This document shows, one piece after another, positions 23,196 to 31,925 of a stretch of 64,000 nucleotides of DNA (positions are counted from its first letter, which is position 1; each line of letters opens with the position of its first letter). A program made the position numbers and the translations under genes. Below the pieces are notes generated by a model that was given only the letters and a program-made list of their open reading frames with translations, did no database searches and was not told the DNA's origin. Source of the DNA: Dietzia aurantiaca (lineage in GTDB: Bacteria; Actinomycetota; Actinomycetes; Mycobacteriales; Mycobacteriaceae); assembly GCF_021033825.1 (NCBI RefSeq), contig NZ_JAIFXZ010000002.1, forward strand, positions 248,001 through 312,000. Reading direction: 5' to 3'.

Positions 23196-25303
23196 CATGC
23201 CTCCTCGGCAACAGCCGCGAGCGACTCACGCGCGGCCGCGACCACCGCGTCGGCGGTGATCCCGAACTCGGTGAACAGGGTCTGATAGGGCGCCGAGGCA
23301 CCGAAATGCTCCAGGGAAACGGCCCGGCCGGCATCACCGAGGAAGCGATACCACGGCATCGCGATTCCCGCCTCGACCGAGACACGGGCGCGAACGGCGC
23401 GGGGCAGCACGGACTCGCGGTACTCAGCGTCCTGCTGATCGAAGAACTCGACACACGGCACCGAGACGACCCGGGTCGGCACACCCTCGGACTCGAGGAC
23501 CTCGCGCGCGGCCACCGCGAGCTGCACCTCGGAACCTGTGCCCATCAGGATCACCTCGGGGAGGCCTGCGGACGCCTCCGCGAGCACGTACGCACCGCGC
23601 TCGACGCCCTCGCGCGCCGACTCGGCTGTGCCCTCGAGAACCGGAACGTCCTGACGGGTCAGACACAGGCCCTTGGGTCCGTCGAGGGCCATCAGCATGG
23701 CCCGCCACGCGGCTGCCGTCTCGTTGGCGTCGGCCGGACGCAGGATCGCAAGGCCGGGGATTGCGCGCAACGCGGCCAGCTGTTCGACGGGCTGGTGCGT
23801 GGGCCCGTCCTCGCCGAGGCCGATCGAGTCGTGTGTCCACACGTAGTACGCGTTACTGCCCTGGAGGGCGGCCAGCCGGACCGCCGGCCGCATGTACTCG
23901 CTGAAGATGAGGAACGTCCCGCCGTACGGCCGGGTGGGGCCGTGGAGGGCGATCCCGTTGAGGATCGCACCCATCGCGTGCTCACGGATACCGAAGTGGA
24001 GGTTCCGCCCGTAGGGGGACGCGGTCCAGGTGTCCGTGGAGATGGTGGTGGGTCCGAAGGAGTCCGCACCCTTGATCGGGGTGTTGTTGGATCCGGCGAG
24101 GTCCGCGGAGCCACCCCACAGCTCAGGGAGGGTGGCCGCGAGGGCCTGGATGGCCGCGGCCGAGGCCTTGCGGGTGGCCACGCCCTTCCCGTCCGCCTCC
24201 CAGGTCGGGAGCCCGGCGTCCCAGCCCTCAGGCAGCGCGCCGGAGTAGAGCCGGTCGAACAGCGCCTTGCGCTCGGGGTTCGCCTCGGCCCAGGCGTGGA
24301 ACATGTCGCTCCACTGCGCATGGACCCTAGCGCCACGGTCACGGGCGCCGCGCGTGTGCGCGATCACCTCGTCGGCCACTGTGAACGGCTCGGTGCCGCC
24401 CATACCCAGGGCCGTCTTGACGGCATCGACCTCCTCCTGACCTAGGGCGGCGCCGTGGGACGCTCCCGTGTTCATCAGTTTCGGGGCGGGGTAGGCGATG
24501 ATCGTGCGGAGGACGATCAGCGAGGGCCTGTCGGTGACGGAACGGGCGTTGGCGATCGCCTCTTCGATCGCCTCGACGTCCTCGCCACCGTTGACGGTCT
24601 GGACGTGCCAGCCGTAGGCCTCGTACCGGGCGGCGACGTCCTCGTTGAAGGCGATCTTCGTGTCGTCCTCGATCGAGATCTCGTTGTCGTCGTACACCGC
24701 GATGAGATTGCCCAGCTTCTGGGTCCCTGCCAGCGACGACGCCTCCGCGGTGACGCCCTCCTGGAGGTCACCGTCGGAGGCGACCACGTAGATGAAGTGG
24801 TCGAACGGGCTCTTGCCCGCGGGGGTGTCCGGGTCGAGCAGGCCACGCTCGTACCGGGCCGCCATGGCCATGCCCACGGCCGAGGCGAGCCCCTGGCCGA
24901 GCGGGCCGGTCGTGATCTCCACACCGTCGGTATGGTTCCACTCCGGGTGCCCGGGGGTGCGGGAGCCCCACGTACGCAGCGCCTTCAGATCGTCGAGCTC
25001 CAGCCCGAATCCCGCCAGGTACAGCTGCACGTACTGGGTGAGCGAGGAATGCCCGCAGGAGAGAACGAAACGGTCACGGCCGATCCACTTCGGATCGGCC
25101 GGGTCGTGCCGCATCACACGCTGGTAGAGCGTGTACGCCAGGGGAGCCAGGCTCATCGCGGTGCCCGGATGGCCACTGCCGCAGTTCTGCACTGCTTCTG
25201 CGGCGAGGACACGCGCGGTGTCCACGGCTCGGGTGTCCAGTTCAGTCCAATCAGACGGGTGGCGGGCGGTGGTGAGCTCGGTGATCTCCGACGCGCTGGT
25301 CAC
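23195..25303 (-). CDS. tkt: transketolase
   Basis: TPP-dependent transfer of two-carbon units in the pentose phosphate pathway. The 702-residue product has [13 protein letters not shown] (near 33-45), the TPP/Mg motif [18 protein letters not shown] (near 156), and the C-terminal pyrimidine-domain motifs FGIREHAMG and [17 protein letters not shown]. The GTG at 25303 has GGGAGA 7 nt upstream; the long open frame beyond it is non-coding. It leads tkt-tal-zwf-opcA-pgl, the same operon order as in Corynebacterium and Mycobacterium. Confidence 0.96.
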   Translation of the reverse strand: MTSASEITELTTARHPSDWTELDTRAVDTARVLAAEAVQNCGSGHPGTAMSLAPLAYTLYQRVMRHDPADPKWIGRDRFVLSCGHSSLTQYVQLYLAGFGLELDDLKALRTWGSRTPGHPEWNHTDGVEITTGPLGQGLASAVGMAMAARYERGLLDPDTPAGKSPFDHFIYVVASDGDLQEGVTAEASSLAGTQKLGNLIAVYDDNEISIEDDTKIAFNEDVAARYEAYGWHVQTVNGGEDVEAIEEAIANARSVTDRPSLIVLRTIIAYPAPKLMNTGASHGAALGQEEVDAVKTALGMGGTEPFTVADEVIAHTRGARDRGARVHAQWSDMFHAWAEANPERKALFDRLYSGALPEGWDAGLPTWEADGKGVATRKASAAAIQALAATLPELWGGSADLAGSNNTPIKGADSFGPTTISTDTWTASPYGRNLHFGIREHAMGAILNGIALHGPTRPYGGTFLIFSEYMRPAVRLAALQGSNAYYVWTHDSIGLGEDGPTHQPVEQLAALRAIPGLAILRPADANETAAAWRAMLMALDGPKGLCLTRQDVPVLEGTAESAREGVERGAYVLAEASAGLPEVILMGTGSEVQLAVAAREVLESEGVPTRVVSVPCVEFFDQQDAEYRESVLPRAVRARVSVEAGIAMPWYRFLGDAGRAVSLEHFGASAPYQTLFTEFGITADAVVAAARESLAAVAEEA

Positions 25304-25358
25304 TTGTGGTTCTCCCGGGTCGAGGGTGCGGCGCGGATCCGCGCGTATGTCGTCCACC

Positions 25359-25364
25359 ACCTTA
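25359..25364 (-). promoter_or_regulatory. predicted -10 element for the tkt operon
   Basis: On the minus strand the hexamer reads TAAGGT, about 55 nt before the tkt GTG. It lies in the 175-nt divergent gap shared with ctaB. Confidence 0.4.
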
Positions 25365-25432
25365 GTGGTCGGCAGCGGCCGGGGTCGCCCGGTCCCCGCC
25401 CCCGCTCTTTCGCGGACGCCGAGGGCGGCACG

Positions 25433-25438
25433 TAGTAT
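25433..25438 (+). promoter_or_regulatory. predicted -10 element for ctaB
   Basis: TAGTAT lies 40 nt before the ctaB GTG and upstream of its AAGGAG site, in the divergent tkt/ctaB gap. Confidence 0.4.
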
Positions 25439-25478
25439 CGGCCGAGTAGTGCGTTCACGTCTGCGGCAAGGAGTTACG

Positions 25479-26495
25479 GTGCACGATTCCACCCCGACCC
25501 GGAGTGGGGGGCCGTCAGTCTCTCCTCCCGCGCTTTCGGGGCGGCCGGCTCGGTCCGGCGGACCCTCCCGCGTCCTCGACGTGGTAATGGCATACATCGC
25601 CCTCACCAAGCCGCGGGTCATCGAACTCCTCCTGGTCGCGGCGATCCCCGCACTCCTGCAGGCCGACCGCGGCCACATCCACCTCTCGCTGGTGCTGTTG
25701 ACCCTCGTCGGCGGCTGGCTCGGGGCGGCGAGTGCGAACTCGCTCAACATGGTCGTCGACTACGACATCGACCAGGTGATGAAGCGCACCGAGCGGCGCC
25801 CGTTGGCCCGCCACGCGATCACACGTCGCGCCGCGTTGATCTTCGGCCTGGTGCTCGGTGTGGCCAGCATGCTCTGGCTGGGGCTGCTGGCGAAGAGCTG
25901 GCTCGCCGCCTTCTTCATCCTCATCACGATCCTTTTCTACGTGATCGTCTACTCGATGATCCTCAAGCGCCGCACCGCGCAGAACGTCGTCTGGGGCGGC
26001 GCCGCCGGATGCATGCCGGTGTTCGTGTCTTGGGCGGTCATCACGGACCACCTGCCCGAGGGCCAGCCGCACAACTGGTGGCAGGCGGTCATGCTGTTCC
26101 TGGTCATCTTCTTCTGGACTCCGCCCCACACGTGGGCGCTCGCGATGCGCTACAAGGAGGACTACAAGGCTGCCGGCGTCCCGATGCTGCCGGTGGTCAT
26201 GTCCGAAGAGGGAGTCACCAGGCGCATCACGATCTACACCTGGGTCACGGTCCTGTGCACCTTGGCCCTCGTCCCCGCGGCGGGATGGGTGTACGCACTG
26301 GGCGCCCTCGGTTTCGGTGTCTGGTTCATCGTGATGGCGCACCGCTTGGAGGCAGGCGTTCGCCGTGGCATCGAGGTCAAGCCGCTGAAGCTGTTCATCC
26401 TGTCGAACAACTACCTCGCGGGGGTGTTCGTCGCACTGTCCATCGACGCCGTCCTGGGACTGCAGACCATCTCGGAGATGCTGCCGATCCTCTGA
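25479..26495 (+). CDS. ctaB: protoheme IX farnesyltransferase (heme O synthase)
   Basis: UbiA-family membrane enzyme that adds a farnesyl chain to heme b, the first step towards heme A for cytochrome oxidase. The 338-residue product has a polar N-terminal tail of about 38 residues, then [11 protein letters not shown], the prenyl-diphosphate Asp motif [20 protein letters not shown] (near 91-110), a second acidic motif [16 protein letters not shown] near 224, and about nine membrane helices. The GTG at 25479 has AAGGAG 5 nt upstream. It is divergent from tkt; ctaA is encoded 2.7 kb away. Confidence 0.94.
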   Translation: MHDSTPTRSGGPSVSPPALSGRPARSGGPSRVLDVVMAYIALTKPRVIELLLVAAIPALLQADRGHIHLSLVLLTLVGGWLGAASANSLNMVVDYDIDQVMKRTERRPLARHAITRRAALIFGLVLGVASMLWLGLLAKSWLAAFFILITILFYVIVYSMILKRRTAQNVVWGGAAGCMPVFVSWAVITDHLPEGQPHNWWQAVMLFLVIFFWTPPHTWALAMRYKEDYKAAGVPMLPVVMSEEGVTRRITIYTWVTVLCTLALVPAAGWVYALGALGFGVWFIVMAHRLEAGVRRGIEVKPLKLFILSNNYLAGVFVALSIDAVLGLQTISEMLPIL

Positions 26496-26542
26496 TCGGC
26501 CACAGGGATCCCGGAGCAGCGCCTGGGATCCCACTCCACGTT

Positions 26543-26582
26543 CCGGCCGGAGACCCGACAGGGTCTCCGGCCGGGCCTTTTC
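26543..26582. terminator. intrinsic terminator after ctaB
   Basis: A perfect 14-bp stem (CCGGCCGGAGACCC and its complement) with a GACA loop is followed by GCCTTTTC, a good T-run for this genome. It ends at the stop codon of the convergent qor gene, so it can also stop minus-strand transcripts. Confidence 0.9.
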
Positions 26583-27549
26583 ACCGGGTCGGATCGAGAA
26601 CCAGTGAGCCCGTCGTGCCCCGGGACTGCAGGGCCCGGTGTGCCTCCGCAGCCTCGGACAGACCGAACCGCGCGCCTACGGTCAGGCGCAACGAGCCGTC
26701 GACTATCCCCTCGAGGACCTCGGAGGCCCGCTCGCGGTATTCCTCCGTGGACGCGATGTAGTCGGCCAGCGTCGGCCTGGTCAGGAACACCGATCCGGCC
26801 TCATTGAGCCGTTGGGGATCAACCGGCGGCACGGGACCACTCGCAGCACCGAAGAGAACCATCGACCCCCTGCGGGCCAGCGACGCGAGACTGTCATCGA
26901 AGGTGTCCTTTCCGACCCCGTCGAACACGGTTGCCACACCACCCTCCGAGAGTTCACGCACACGTTCCGGCGTCGCATCCGGGTACAGCAGAACGTGATC
27001 CGCACCGAGTGCGCGACACAGCTCGGCCTTCGCCGCGGTCGAGGTGGTAGCGACGACGCGGAAGCCGCGACTCACGGCGAGTTGGATGAGCAACTGTCCA
27101 ACCCCGCCGGCACCCGCGGTGATGAGGACGGTGTCACCTTCCGTCGCCCGATGCGTGTCGGAGATGAGGTAGTGCGCTGTCAGGCCCTGAAGGAGCATCG
27201 AGGCGGCGACGTCGTCGTCGACCCCCTCGGGCACCGCCACGAGCGAGTCGGTCGGTGCCACGACGTACTGCGCATAGGAGCCCGGGACCTGACACCAGGC
27301 CACGCGGTCGCCCATCACCAGATCCGTCGCGTCCGGGCCGACCGCCTCGATCACCCCCGCGCCCTCACTTCCGGGGATGAACGGCAGATCTCGCGGGTAG
27401 GTGCCCTCACGGAGGTACGTATCGATGTAGTTCACACCCACCGACGTCGTCCGCACCAACACCTCACCCGGCCCGGGCACCGGCACATCGATCTCGACGG
27501 GCGTGAGGACCTCGGGGCCGCCGTGCTCGGCGATCTGAATGGCTCGCAT
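26581..27549 (-). CDS. qor: zinc-free quinone oxidoreductase (QOR family)
   Basis: NADPH:quinone reductase of the MDR superfamily (M. tuberculosis Rv1454c). The 322-residue product starts MRAIQIAEHGGPEVL and shows the QOR features GVNYIDTYLREG, the PGSEGAGV box, and the nucleotide-binding ITAGAGGVGQLLIQLA. No zinc-binding cysteine cluster is present, as expected for this subgroup. A -10-like GATACT ends 7 nt before the ATG (27557-27562), suggesting a leaderless message. It is divergent from the repeat-protein gene at 27664. Confidence 0.88.
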   Translation of the reverse strand: MRAIQIAEHGGPEVLTPVEIDVPVPGPGEVLVRTTSVGVNYIDTYLREGTYPRDLPFIPGSEGAGVIEAVGPDATDLVMGDRVAWCQVPGSYAQYVVAPTDSLVAVPEGVDDDVAASMLLQGLTAHYLISDTHRATEGDTVLITAGAGGVGQLLIQLAVSRGFRVVATTSTAAKAELCRALGADHVLLYPDATPERVRELSEGGVATVFDGVGKDTFDDSLASLARRGSMVLFGAASGPVPPVDPQRLNEAGSVFLTRPTLADYIASTEEYRERASEVLEGIVDGSLRLTVGARFGLSEAAEAHRALQSRGTTGSLVLDPTR

Positions 27550-27650
27550 ATCGCCCAGTATCCGGATCCATGGAAGATCTCGCAGGGAAGGATCGTCACC
27601 TCTCCGGTCGGGGGACGGGAGTGGCGGACTGCGGGGGAGGGCCGAGGCGA

Positions 27651-27656
27651 TAAGGT
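27651..27656 (+). promoter_or_regulatory. predicted -10 element, leaderless transcript of the repeat-protein gene
   Basis: TAAGGT is followed by 7 nt and the ATG at 27664. The only purine-rich stretch (GGGGGAGGGCCGAGG) lies upstream of this hexamer, so it would not be in the mRNA. Confidence 0.45.
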
Positions 27657-27663
27657 ACCTCGT

Positions 27664-29037
27664 ATGAGCCTGCAGATCCTTTCCCAGTACGCCGGGGGAC
27701 CGCACGTCAGGGCGACCGGCTGGCCCGCCATCGTCACCAGCGGGTCCGGCGAGGCAGCCGCGGCTGCGGCACCAGCGGCTCCCGCCGAGAAGACGGCGGG
27801 GACCGCGGCGTCGGCCGAGGCGGCTGAGGCTGCGGCGCCGGAGTCGACGACCTCCGATACCGCGACCGCAGCGGCAGCTCCTGTTGCTGCAGCGGCGGCT
27901 GCTGGCGGCGCTATCTCACTTGGACGCCGCGCCCCGAAGGCACCCGGTGGTGGGACATCGACGCTCCACGGGTCGCGTATCACGGAGTCCGAGGGCGCGG
28001 CGCCCGCTCCGAAGCCCGCTTCGGCGGCCGAGGCGGAGCCTGCCACCGAGGCGAAGACCACATCGGCAGCCGACGATGCCGCCGAGCCCACCACCGAGGC
28101 ACCGGCAGGCGAGACGCCTGCTGACGCCGGCCCACCGAAGCCCGCCACCACCACCGGCGGGGGGCTCCAGCTGGGCGGCGGGTCCAAGGCCAAGGCACCC
28201 GGCGGCGGATCCGCGGGCAAGCTCGTTCTCGGCGGTGGCGCCGCCGCGGCTGCGGGTGCTGGTGCGGCCGACCCCGGTGGGGACGCCGAGGCCGAGACCG
28301 GCGCGCCCGCTGACGTAGGAGCGCCCACCGAAGCGCCGGCAGCCGAGTCCGCCGAGGCGGCGCTGGCAGTGGAGCAGTCGTCGGAGGCGACCGCCGGGAC
28401 CACTGCCGCGAAGGCCCCGGGCGGCGGGAAGGCCGGTGGCCTCACTCTCGGTGGTGGCTCCGGCGCCAAGGCCCCCGGCGGGGGCAAGTCCGGCGGGCTG
28501 ACCCTGGGCGGCGGTGCCGCAGCGACCGGCGCTGCGGCGGCGGGCGCTGCCGCAGCATCGTCGACCGATGATGACAAGGCTGACGCCACCGCGAATGAGA
28601 CGCAGGCAGACGAGGCGGCGGCGAAATCCGCCACACAGGCGCCCGCCCGCGAGCCGGAGAAGGAGGCCGCCGAGGACTCCGCGTCCACCGCATCGGTCGA
28701 GAAGGCCGCCTCGGAGAAGATCGAGGCGACACCGACTCCCGCCGCTCCGACTCCTCCCGCCAGGGCCGCCAAGCTCGTGAGCAGGTTCCTGTCCCGCCAC
28801 GGCGGTACGGCGGACGTCGTCCTGCAGCCGACAGGCCGCCGGGGTGTCCGTGTGACCCTCGTGGGCGCCGACGGTGTGATGGGCGATGTCATGGTTGACA
28901 CGCTGTCCCAGGCCGAAGCAGTTCGCGACGGCATCCAGGGCCTGACCGGATCTGACTGGACCCGCGAGCTCGTCTCCAGGGCCGACGTCCCGGCCGGCCA
29001 CTGGAAGCGTATGGCCGGCTCCGGGTCACTGCTCTAG
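27664..29037 (+). CDS. alanine-rich LGGG/KAPGGG repeat protein of unknown function
   Basis: A 457-residue protein I do not recognise. It has a short non-hydrophobic N-terminus (MSLQILSQYAGGPHVR, 1-16), so no signal peptide is visible. Residues about 30-365 are Ala/Glu/Thr/Pro-rich and probably disordered. In this region lie repeats: KAPGGG at 92-97, 177-182, 250-255 and 269-274, and LGGG at 170-173, 189-192, 262-265 and 281-284, arranged as LGGG-KAPGGG-LGGG modules. Residues about 366-457 look like a compact folded domain (LVSRFLSRHGG, VRVTLVGADGVMGDVMVDTL, WTRELVSRADVPAGHWKRM). M. tuberculosis has the uncharacterised Rv1455 at the equivalent place; I cannot confirm homology. Confidence 0.8.
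   Translation: MSLQILSQYAGGPHVRATGWPAIVTSGSGEAAAAAAPAAPAEKTAGTAASAEAAEAAAPESTTSDTATAAAAPVAAAAAAGGAISLGRRAPKAPGGGTSTLHGSRITESEGAAPAPKPASAAEAEPATEAKTTSAADDAAEPTTEAPAGETPADAGPPKPATTTGGGLQLGGGSKAKAPGGGSAGKLVLGGGAAAAAGAGAADPGGDAEAETGAPADVGAPTEAPAAESAEAALAVEQSSEATAGTTAAKAPGGGKAGGLTLGGGSGAKAPGGGKSGGLTLGGGAAATGAAAAGAAAASSTDDDKADATANETQADEAAAKSATQAPAREPEKEAAEDSASTASVEKAASEKIEATPTPAAPTPPARAAKLVSRFLSRHGGTADVVLQPTGRRGVRVTLVGADGVMGDVMVDTLSQAEAVRDGIQGLTGSDWTRELVSRADVPAGHWKRMAGSGSLL
28156..28239 (+). repeat. first full LGGG-KAPGGG-LGGG repeat module
   Basis: Encodes residues 165-192 of the repeat protein: GGGLQLGGG, then KAKAPGGG, then KLVLGGG. It resembles the module at 28411-28515 at both protein and DNA level. 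Confidence 0.7.
28411..28515 (+). repeat. second, doubled KAPGGG-LTLGGG repeat module
   Basis: Encodes residues 250-284: two near-identical copies of KAPGGGKxGGLTLGGG in tandem (250-265 and 269-284), consistent with recent internal duplication. Confidence 0.75.
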
Positions 29038-29050
29038 AGGGAATACGAAT

Positions 29051-29086
29051 CGACGGCGGCCCCGCCACCAGGCGGGGTCGCCGTCG
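29051..29086. terminator. terminator between repeat-protein gene and ctaA
   Basis: A 16-bp stem (29051-29066 with 29071-29086, one G-T pair) with an ACCA loop lies 13 nt after the repeat-protein stop, between convergent genes. The T-run is weak. Confidence 0.75.
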
Positions 29087-29154
29087 TCGTACCGTCCGGC
29101 GGCGTATCCGGCCGGCAGCCGGGATCATCCCGAATGCGATCGGACGGGAGATGA

Positions 29155-30138
29155 TCAGGCGGTGATGCGATCCCGGATGCTCCCGGCGGCCCACAGCGCC
29201 CCGGTGACCGCGGTGATGGCGCCCGCGAGCGTGACGTGGATGATCACCAGCAGCTCGGGAACACCGAGCTGGTACTGGGTGATACCGATGACCGCCTGGG
29301 CGGCGATCAGACCGATGAGGATCGCGGCACGCCGGACGGCGGGGCCCGGGGTACGTAGTGCGATGAGGCCCGCGAGCAGTCCGATGAGCAGGCAGACGTA
29401 TCCGATCATCAGCTCCGCGTGGAAATGCACCAACCACTGGATGGGCAGCTGCAGTCGGTCGGCAGCGCCGATACGGGCGTCGCCGGCGTGTGGCCCGGCG
29501 CCGGTGACCATCGTGCCCGAGACGAGTACGCCGGCGAGCAGCACCACGGACAGCCCCGTCAGCCAGGTCAGCGGCCTGGGGATGACGCGTCGGGCGGGCG
29601 CGGAGTCTTCCTCGCCGACCCGGACGAAGACTATCCCGGCGAACCACGCCAGGAACATCGACGGCAGCAGGTGTAGAGCGACCGTCCACCAGGCCAGCCC
29701 GGCGAGCACGGTGATCCCGCCGATCACGGCCTGGGCCACGATGCCGAACGGCATCAGCCAGGCGAGCACGAGAAGGTCCTGGCGCCGCCCTGCGCGGTGG
29801 AGTGCCAGGATCAGCGCGACGGCGACGGCCACCAGCACGAACGTCAGCAGGCGGTTACCGAACTCGACGGCCTGGTGGAGCGCGGGAGCCGCGCCGGCGA
29901 CGGGGACGAAGCTGTCCTGGTTACAACGGGGCCAGGTCTCACAGCCGAGCCCGGACGCGGTGACGCGGACTGTGACGCCGGTCGTCATGATGCCGATCTG
30001 GGCGAAGACGTTCGCCAGGGCGATGCCCTTCTGGACCCGAAGCGACGGCATCGGCAGCCTGGACAGCAGCCCTCCGGGCTTCGCTGGTGTGGTCTCGGCC
30101 GGGGTTCCGGAGGACGGGGCACGCGATGTCGAGGTCAC
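29155..30138 (-). CDS. ctaA: heme A synthase (COX15/CtaA)
   Basis: Membrane oxidase that converts heme O to heme A for aa3-type cytochrome oxidase. The 327-residue product has about eight membrane helices. The first periplasmic loop carries a cysteine pair (CETWPRC, near 72-78), as in many bacterial CtaA proteins, followed by the conserved HQAVEFGNR with His and Glu. A second His pair is expected near LVHFHAELM. The GTG at 30138 follows TAGAAT by 7 nt. The gene order matches Rv1456c. Confidence 0.9.
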   Translation of the reverse strand: MTSTSRAPSSGTPAETTPAKPGGLLSRLPMPSLRVQKGIALANVFAQIGIMTTGVTVRVTASGLGCETWPRCNQDSFVPVAGAAPALHQAVEFGNRLLTFVLVAVAVALILALHRAGRRQDLLVLAWLMPFGIVAQAVIGGITVLAGLAWWTVALHLLPSMFLAWFAGIVFVRVGEEDSAPARRVIPRPLTWLTGLSVVLLAGVLVSGTMVTGAGPHAGDARIGAADRLQLPIQWLVHFHAELMIGYVCLLIGLLAGLIALRTPGPAVRRAAILIGLIAAQAVIGITQYQLGVPELLVIIHVTLAGAITAVTGALWAAGSIRDRITA

Positions 30139-30145
30139 GTTCCCG

Positions 30146-30151
30146 ATTCTA
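30146..30151 (-). promoter_or_regulatory. predicted -10 element, leaderless ctaA transcript
   Basis: The minus-strand hexamer is TAGAAT, 7 nt before the ctaA GTG. It lies in the 38-nt gap after the ABC permease gene, so ctaA can be transcribed independently of the transporter. Confidence 0.5.
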
Positions 30152-30176
30152 GGCCGCGAGCTGTCGGGGTCTGCTA

Positions 30177-30968
30177 TCAGGTGAACGAGAAGTGACGTAC
30201 GGCAAACCAGCCGCACACGACGGTCCAGCCGAGCAGGAACGCCGCGGCGAGCGCGGGGAGGCCGCCGCTGTCGGCGGTGAGGAGCGCGTCGGTCAGCGCG
30301 TAGGAGGGGACGACGACGAGGAGGTCGGCGACCCGGGTGGGAAGGTCGACCACCCCGATCGCGAGTCCCGCGGCTCCGATGAGCACGAACCAGATGAGGT
30401 TGGCCAGTCCGAGGACGATCTCGGCACGCATCGTGCCGCCCAGGAGGAGGCCCATCGACGAGAAGGCGGCGGATCCGACCGCGATCATCACCGCGCCCAC
30501 CAGGGCACCGGCGAGGGAGGGCCGCCACCCCATCGCGATGGCGATCGCGCCGAGGATGACCGTCTGCCCGGCCACCAGGATGAGCGTGGCCAGGATCTTC
30601 CCGGCGATGATGACGGCCGGCGGGAGTGGCGTGCCCCCGAGCCGCTTCAGCGCGTCGTACCTGCGGTCGAAGGCCACGGCGATCGCCTGCCCGGTGAACG
30701 AGGTCCCCATCACCGACATCGTCAGAACCGCGGTGATCGCGTGGTCGACGCGAGGTTCCGGGACGGCCCCGAAGTCGATCGCGACGAGGGCGATCAGCGC
30801 GGCGAGCGGAATGATGAGAGCTACCAGCAGCTGCTCTCCGTTGCGCAGGAACAGGGTTAGTTCCATACGGGTCTGGGCGGCGGCCATGCGTCGGACCGGT
30901 GCCGGGGCCGAGGGCCGGGCGAAGGTACCGGGGGCGAACCGGTTGTGCGCGGTCTGGGGGTGGCTCAT
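30177..30968 (-). CDS. ABC-2 type transporter permease
   Basis: Membrane half of an ABC exporter (equivalent to Rv1457c). The 263-residue product has a polar N-terminal stretch of about 45 residues and six predicted helices, beginning near QLLVALIIPLAALIALVAI; the MGTSFTGQAIAVAFDRRYDALKRLGGTPL segment is typical of ABC-2 permeases, with its central basic loop near 120. The ATG overlaps the ATPase stop (ATGA). Substrate unknown; a link to heme or oxidase assembly is suggested only by the neighbouring ctaA and ctaB. Confidence 0.87.
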   Translation of the reverse strand: MSHPQTAHNRFAPGTFARPSAPAPVRRMAAAQTRMELTLFLRNGEQLLVALIIPLAALIALVAIDFGAVPEPRVDHAITAVLTMSVMGTSFTGQAIAVAFDRRYDALKRLGGTPLPPAVIIAGKILATLILVAGQTVILGAIAIAMGWRPSLAGALVGAVMIAVGSAAFSSMGLLLGGTMRAEIVLGLANLIWFVLIGAAGLAIGVVDLPTRVADLLVVVPSYALTDALLTADSGGLPALAAAFLLGWTVVCGWFAVRHFSFT

Positions 30969-31900
30969 CGCAGATCCCGTCCGGTCAGGTCGAGGAAGAC
31001 CTCCTCGAGACTCCTGGTCCGTGTGGCCAGGGAGGTGAGTTGGACGCCGGCCCGCTCCAGTGCGGTGCACAGCGCGGTCATCAGTTCCGGTGAGACAGGG
31101 CCGTCGACCTCGAGCACGCCGGCGGCGCTGCCGGCCGTGACGGTGTGGTCCGGCCCGAGCACGCCGTCGAGGAGGGACGGGGCCACGTCGGTGTCGACGA
31201 CGAGGGTCACGCCTTCGGTCGTGCCGTCCCGTTCGAGTTCGGCGGGGCTGCCGGCGGCGACCTGCCGCCCGCGGTCGACGATCACCACCTCGTCGGCGAG
31301 CGCCGCGGCCTCGTCCATGAGATGGGTGGTGAGCAGGACCGCCACCCCGTCAGCGCGGAGCGCCCGGACCAGGTCCCAGACCGCGAGTCGCGCCTGGGCA
31401 TCGAGCCCGGCGGTCGGCTCGTCCAGGAATACCAGTTCGGGCCGGCCCATGACGGCGATCGCGAGGGAGAGCCGCTGCTGTTGGCCGCCCGACAGCCGTC
31501 GGTACGGCGTGTTGACGTGATCGCTCAGTCCGAGCTCGTCCAGTAGCCAGTCCGGGTCCAGGGGGTCGGAGTAGTACGCGGCCACCAGTCGGAGCATCTC
31601 ACCGGCGCGGACCCCGGGATACGCCCCTCCGCCCTGCAGCATCATGCCGATCCGGTTTCGGACACTCTGACGATCGGTGACGGGGTCCATCCCCAGTACC
31701 CGTACGTTCCCGGCGTCCGGGCGGAGGAAGCCCTCGCAGATCTCGACCGTGGTGGTCTTGCCCGCGCCGTTGGGCCCGAGCAGGGCCATGACCTGACCGC
31801 GTTCGAGGGTCAGATCCAGGCCGGCGACGGCAGTGGTGGTGCCGAACGTCTTGACAAGTCCTTCGACCTGTAGCGCGGTGGAGTGGGTCGATGGGGTCAC
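30965..31900 (-). CDS. ABC transporter ATP-binding protein (exporter type)
   Basis: ATPase partner of the following permease (equivalent to Rv1458c). The 311-residue product has Walker A GPNGAGKTT (near 39-47), the signature LSGGQQQRLS (near 138), Walker B LVFLDEPTAGLD (near 156) and the H-loop TTHLMDEA. A C-terminal extension of about 90 residues follows the ATPase core, as in DrrA/CcmA-like exporters. The GTG at 31900 follows TACAAT by 8 nt. Confidence 0.92.
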   Translation of the reverse strand: MTPSTHSTALQVEGLVKTFGTTTAVAGLDLTLERGQVMALLGPNGAGKTTTVEICEGFLRPDAGNVRVLGMDPVTDRQSVRNRIGMMLQGGGAYPGVRAGEMLRLVAAYYSDPLDPDWLLDELGLSDHVNTPYRRLSGGQQQRLSLAIAVMGRPELVFLDEPTAGLDAQARLAVWDLVRALRADGVAVLLTTHLMDEAAALADEVVIVDRGRQVAAGSPAELERDGTTEGVTLVVDTDVAPSLLDGVLGPDHTVTAGSAAGVLEVDGPVSPELMTALCTALERAGVQLTSLATRTRSLEEVFLDLTGRDLR

Positions 31901-31908
31901 GGCTGCCG

Positions 31909-31914
31909 ATTGTA
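31909..31914 (-). promoter_or_regulatory. predicted -10 element, leaderless ABC-exporter transcript
   Basis: The minus-strand hexamer TACAAT lies 8 nt before the GTG start, in the 25-nt gap after mptB. No ribosome site is present. Confidence 0.45.
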
Positions 31915-31925
31915 GGCCGACGCGT

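Noticed and set aside
25304-25750. N-terminal extension of transketolase
   Set aside because: The region contains the divergent promoters of tkt and ctaB and encodes no transketolase-like sequence.
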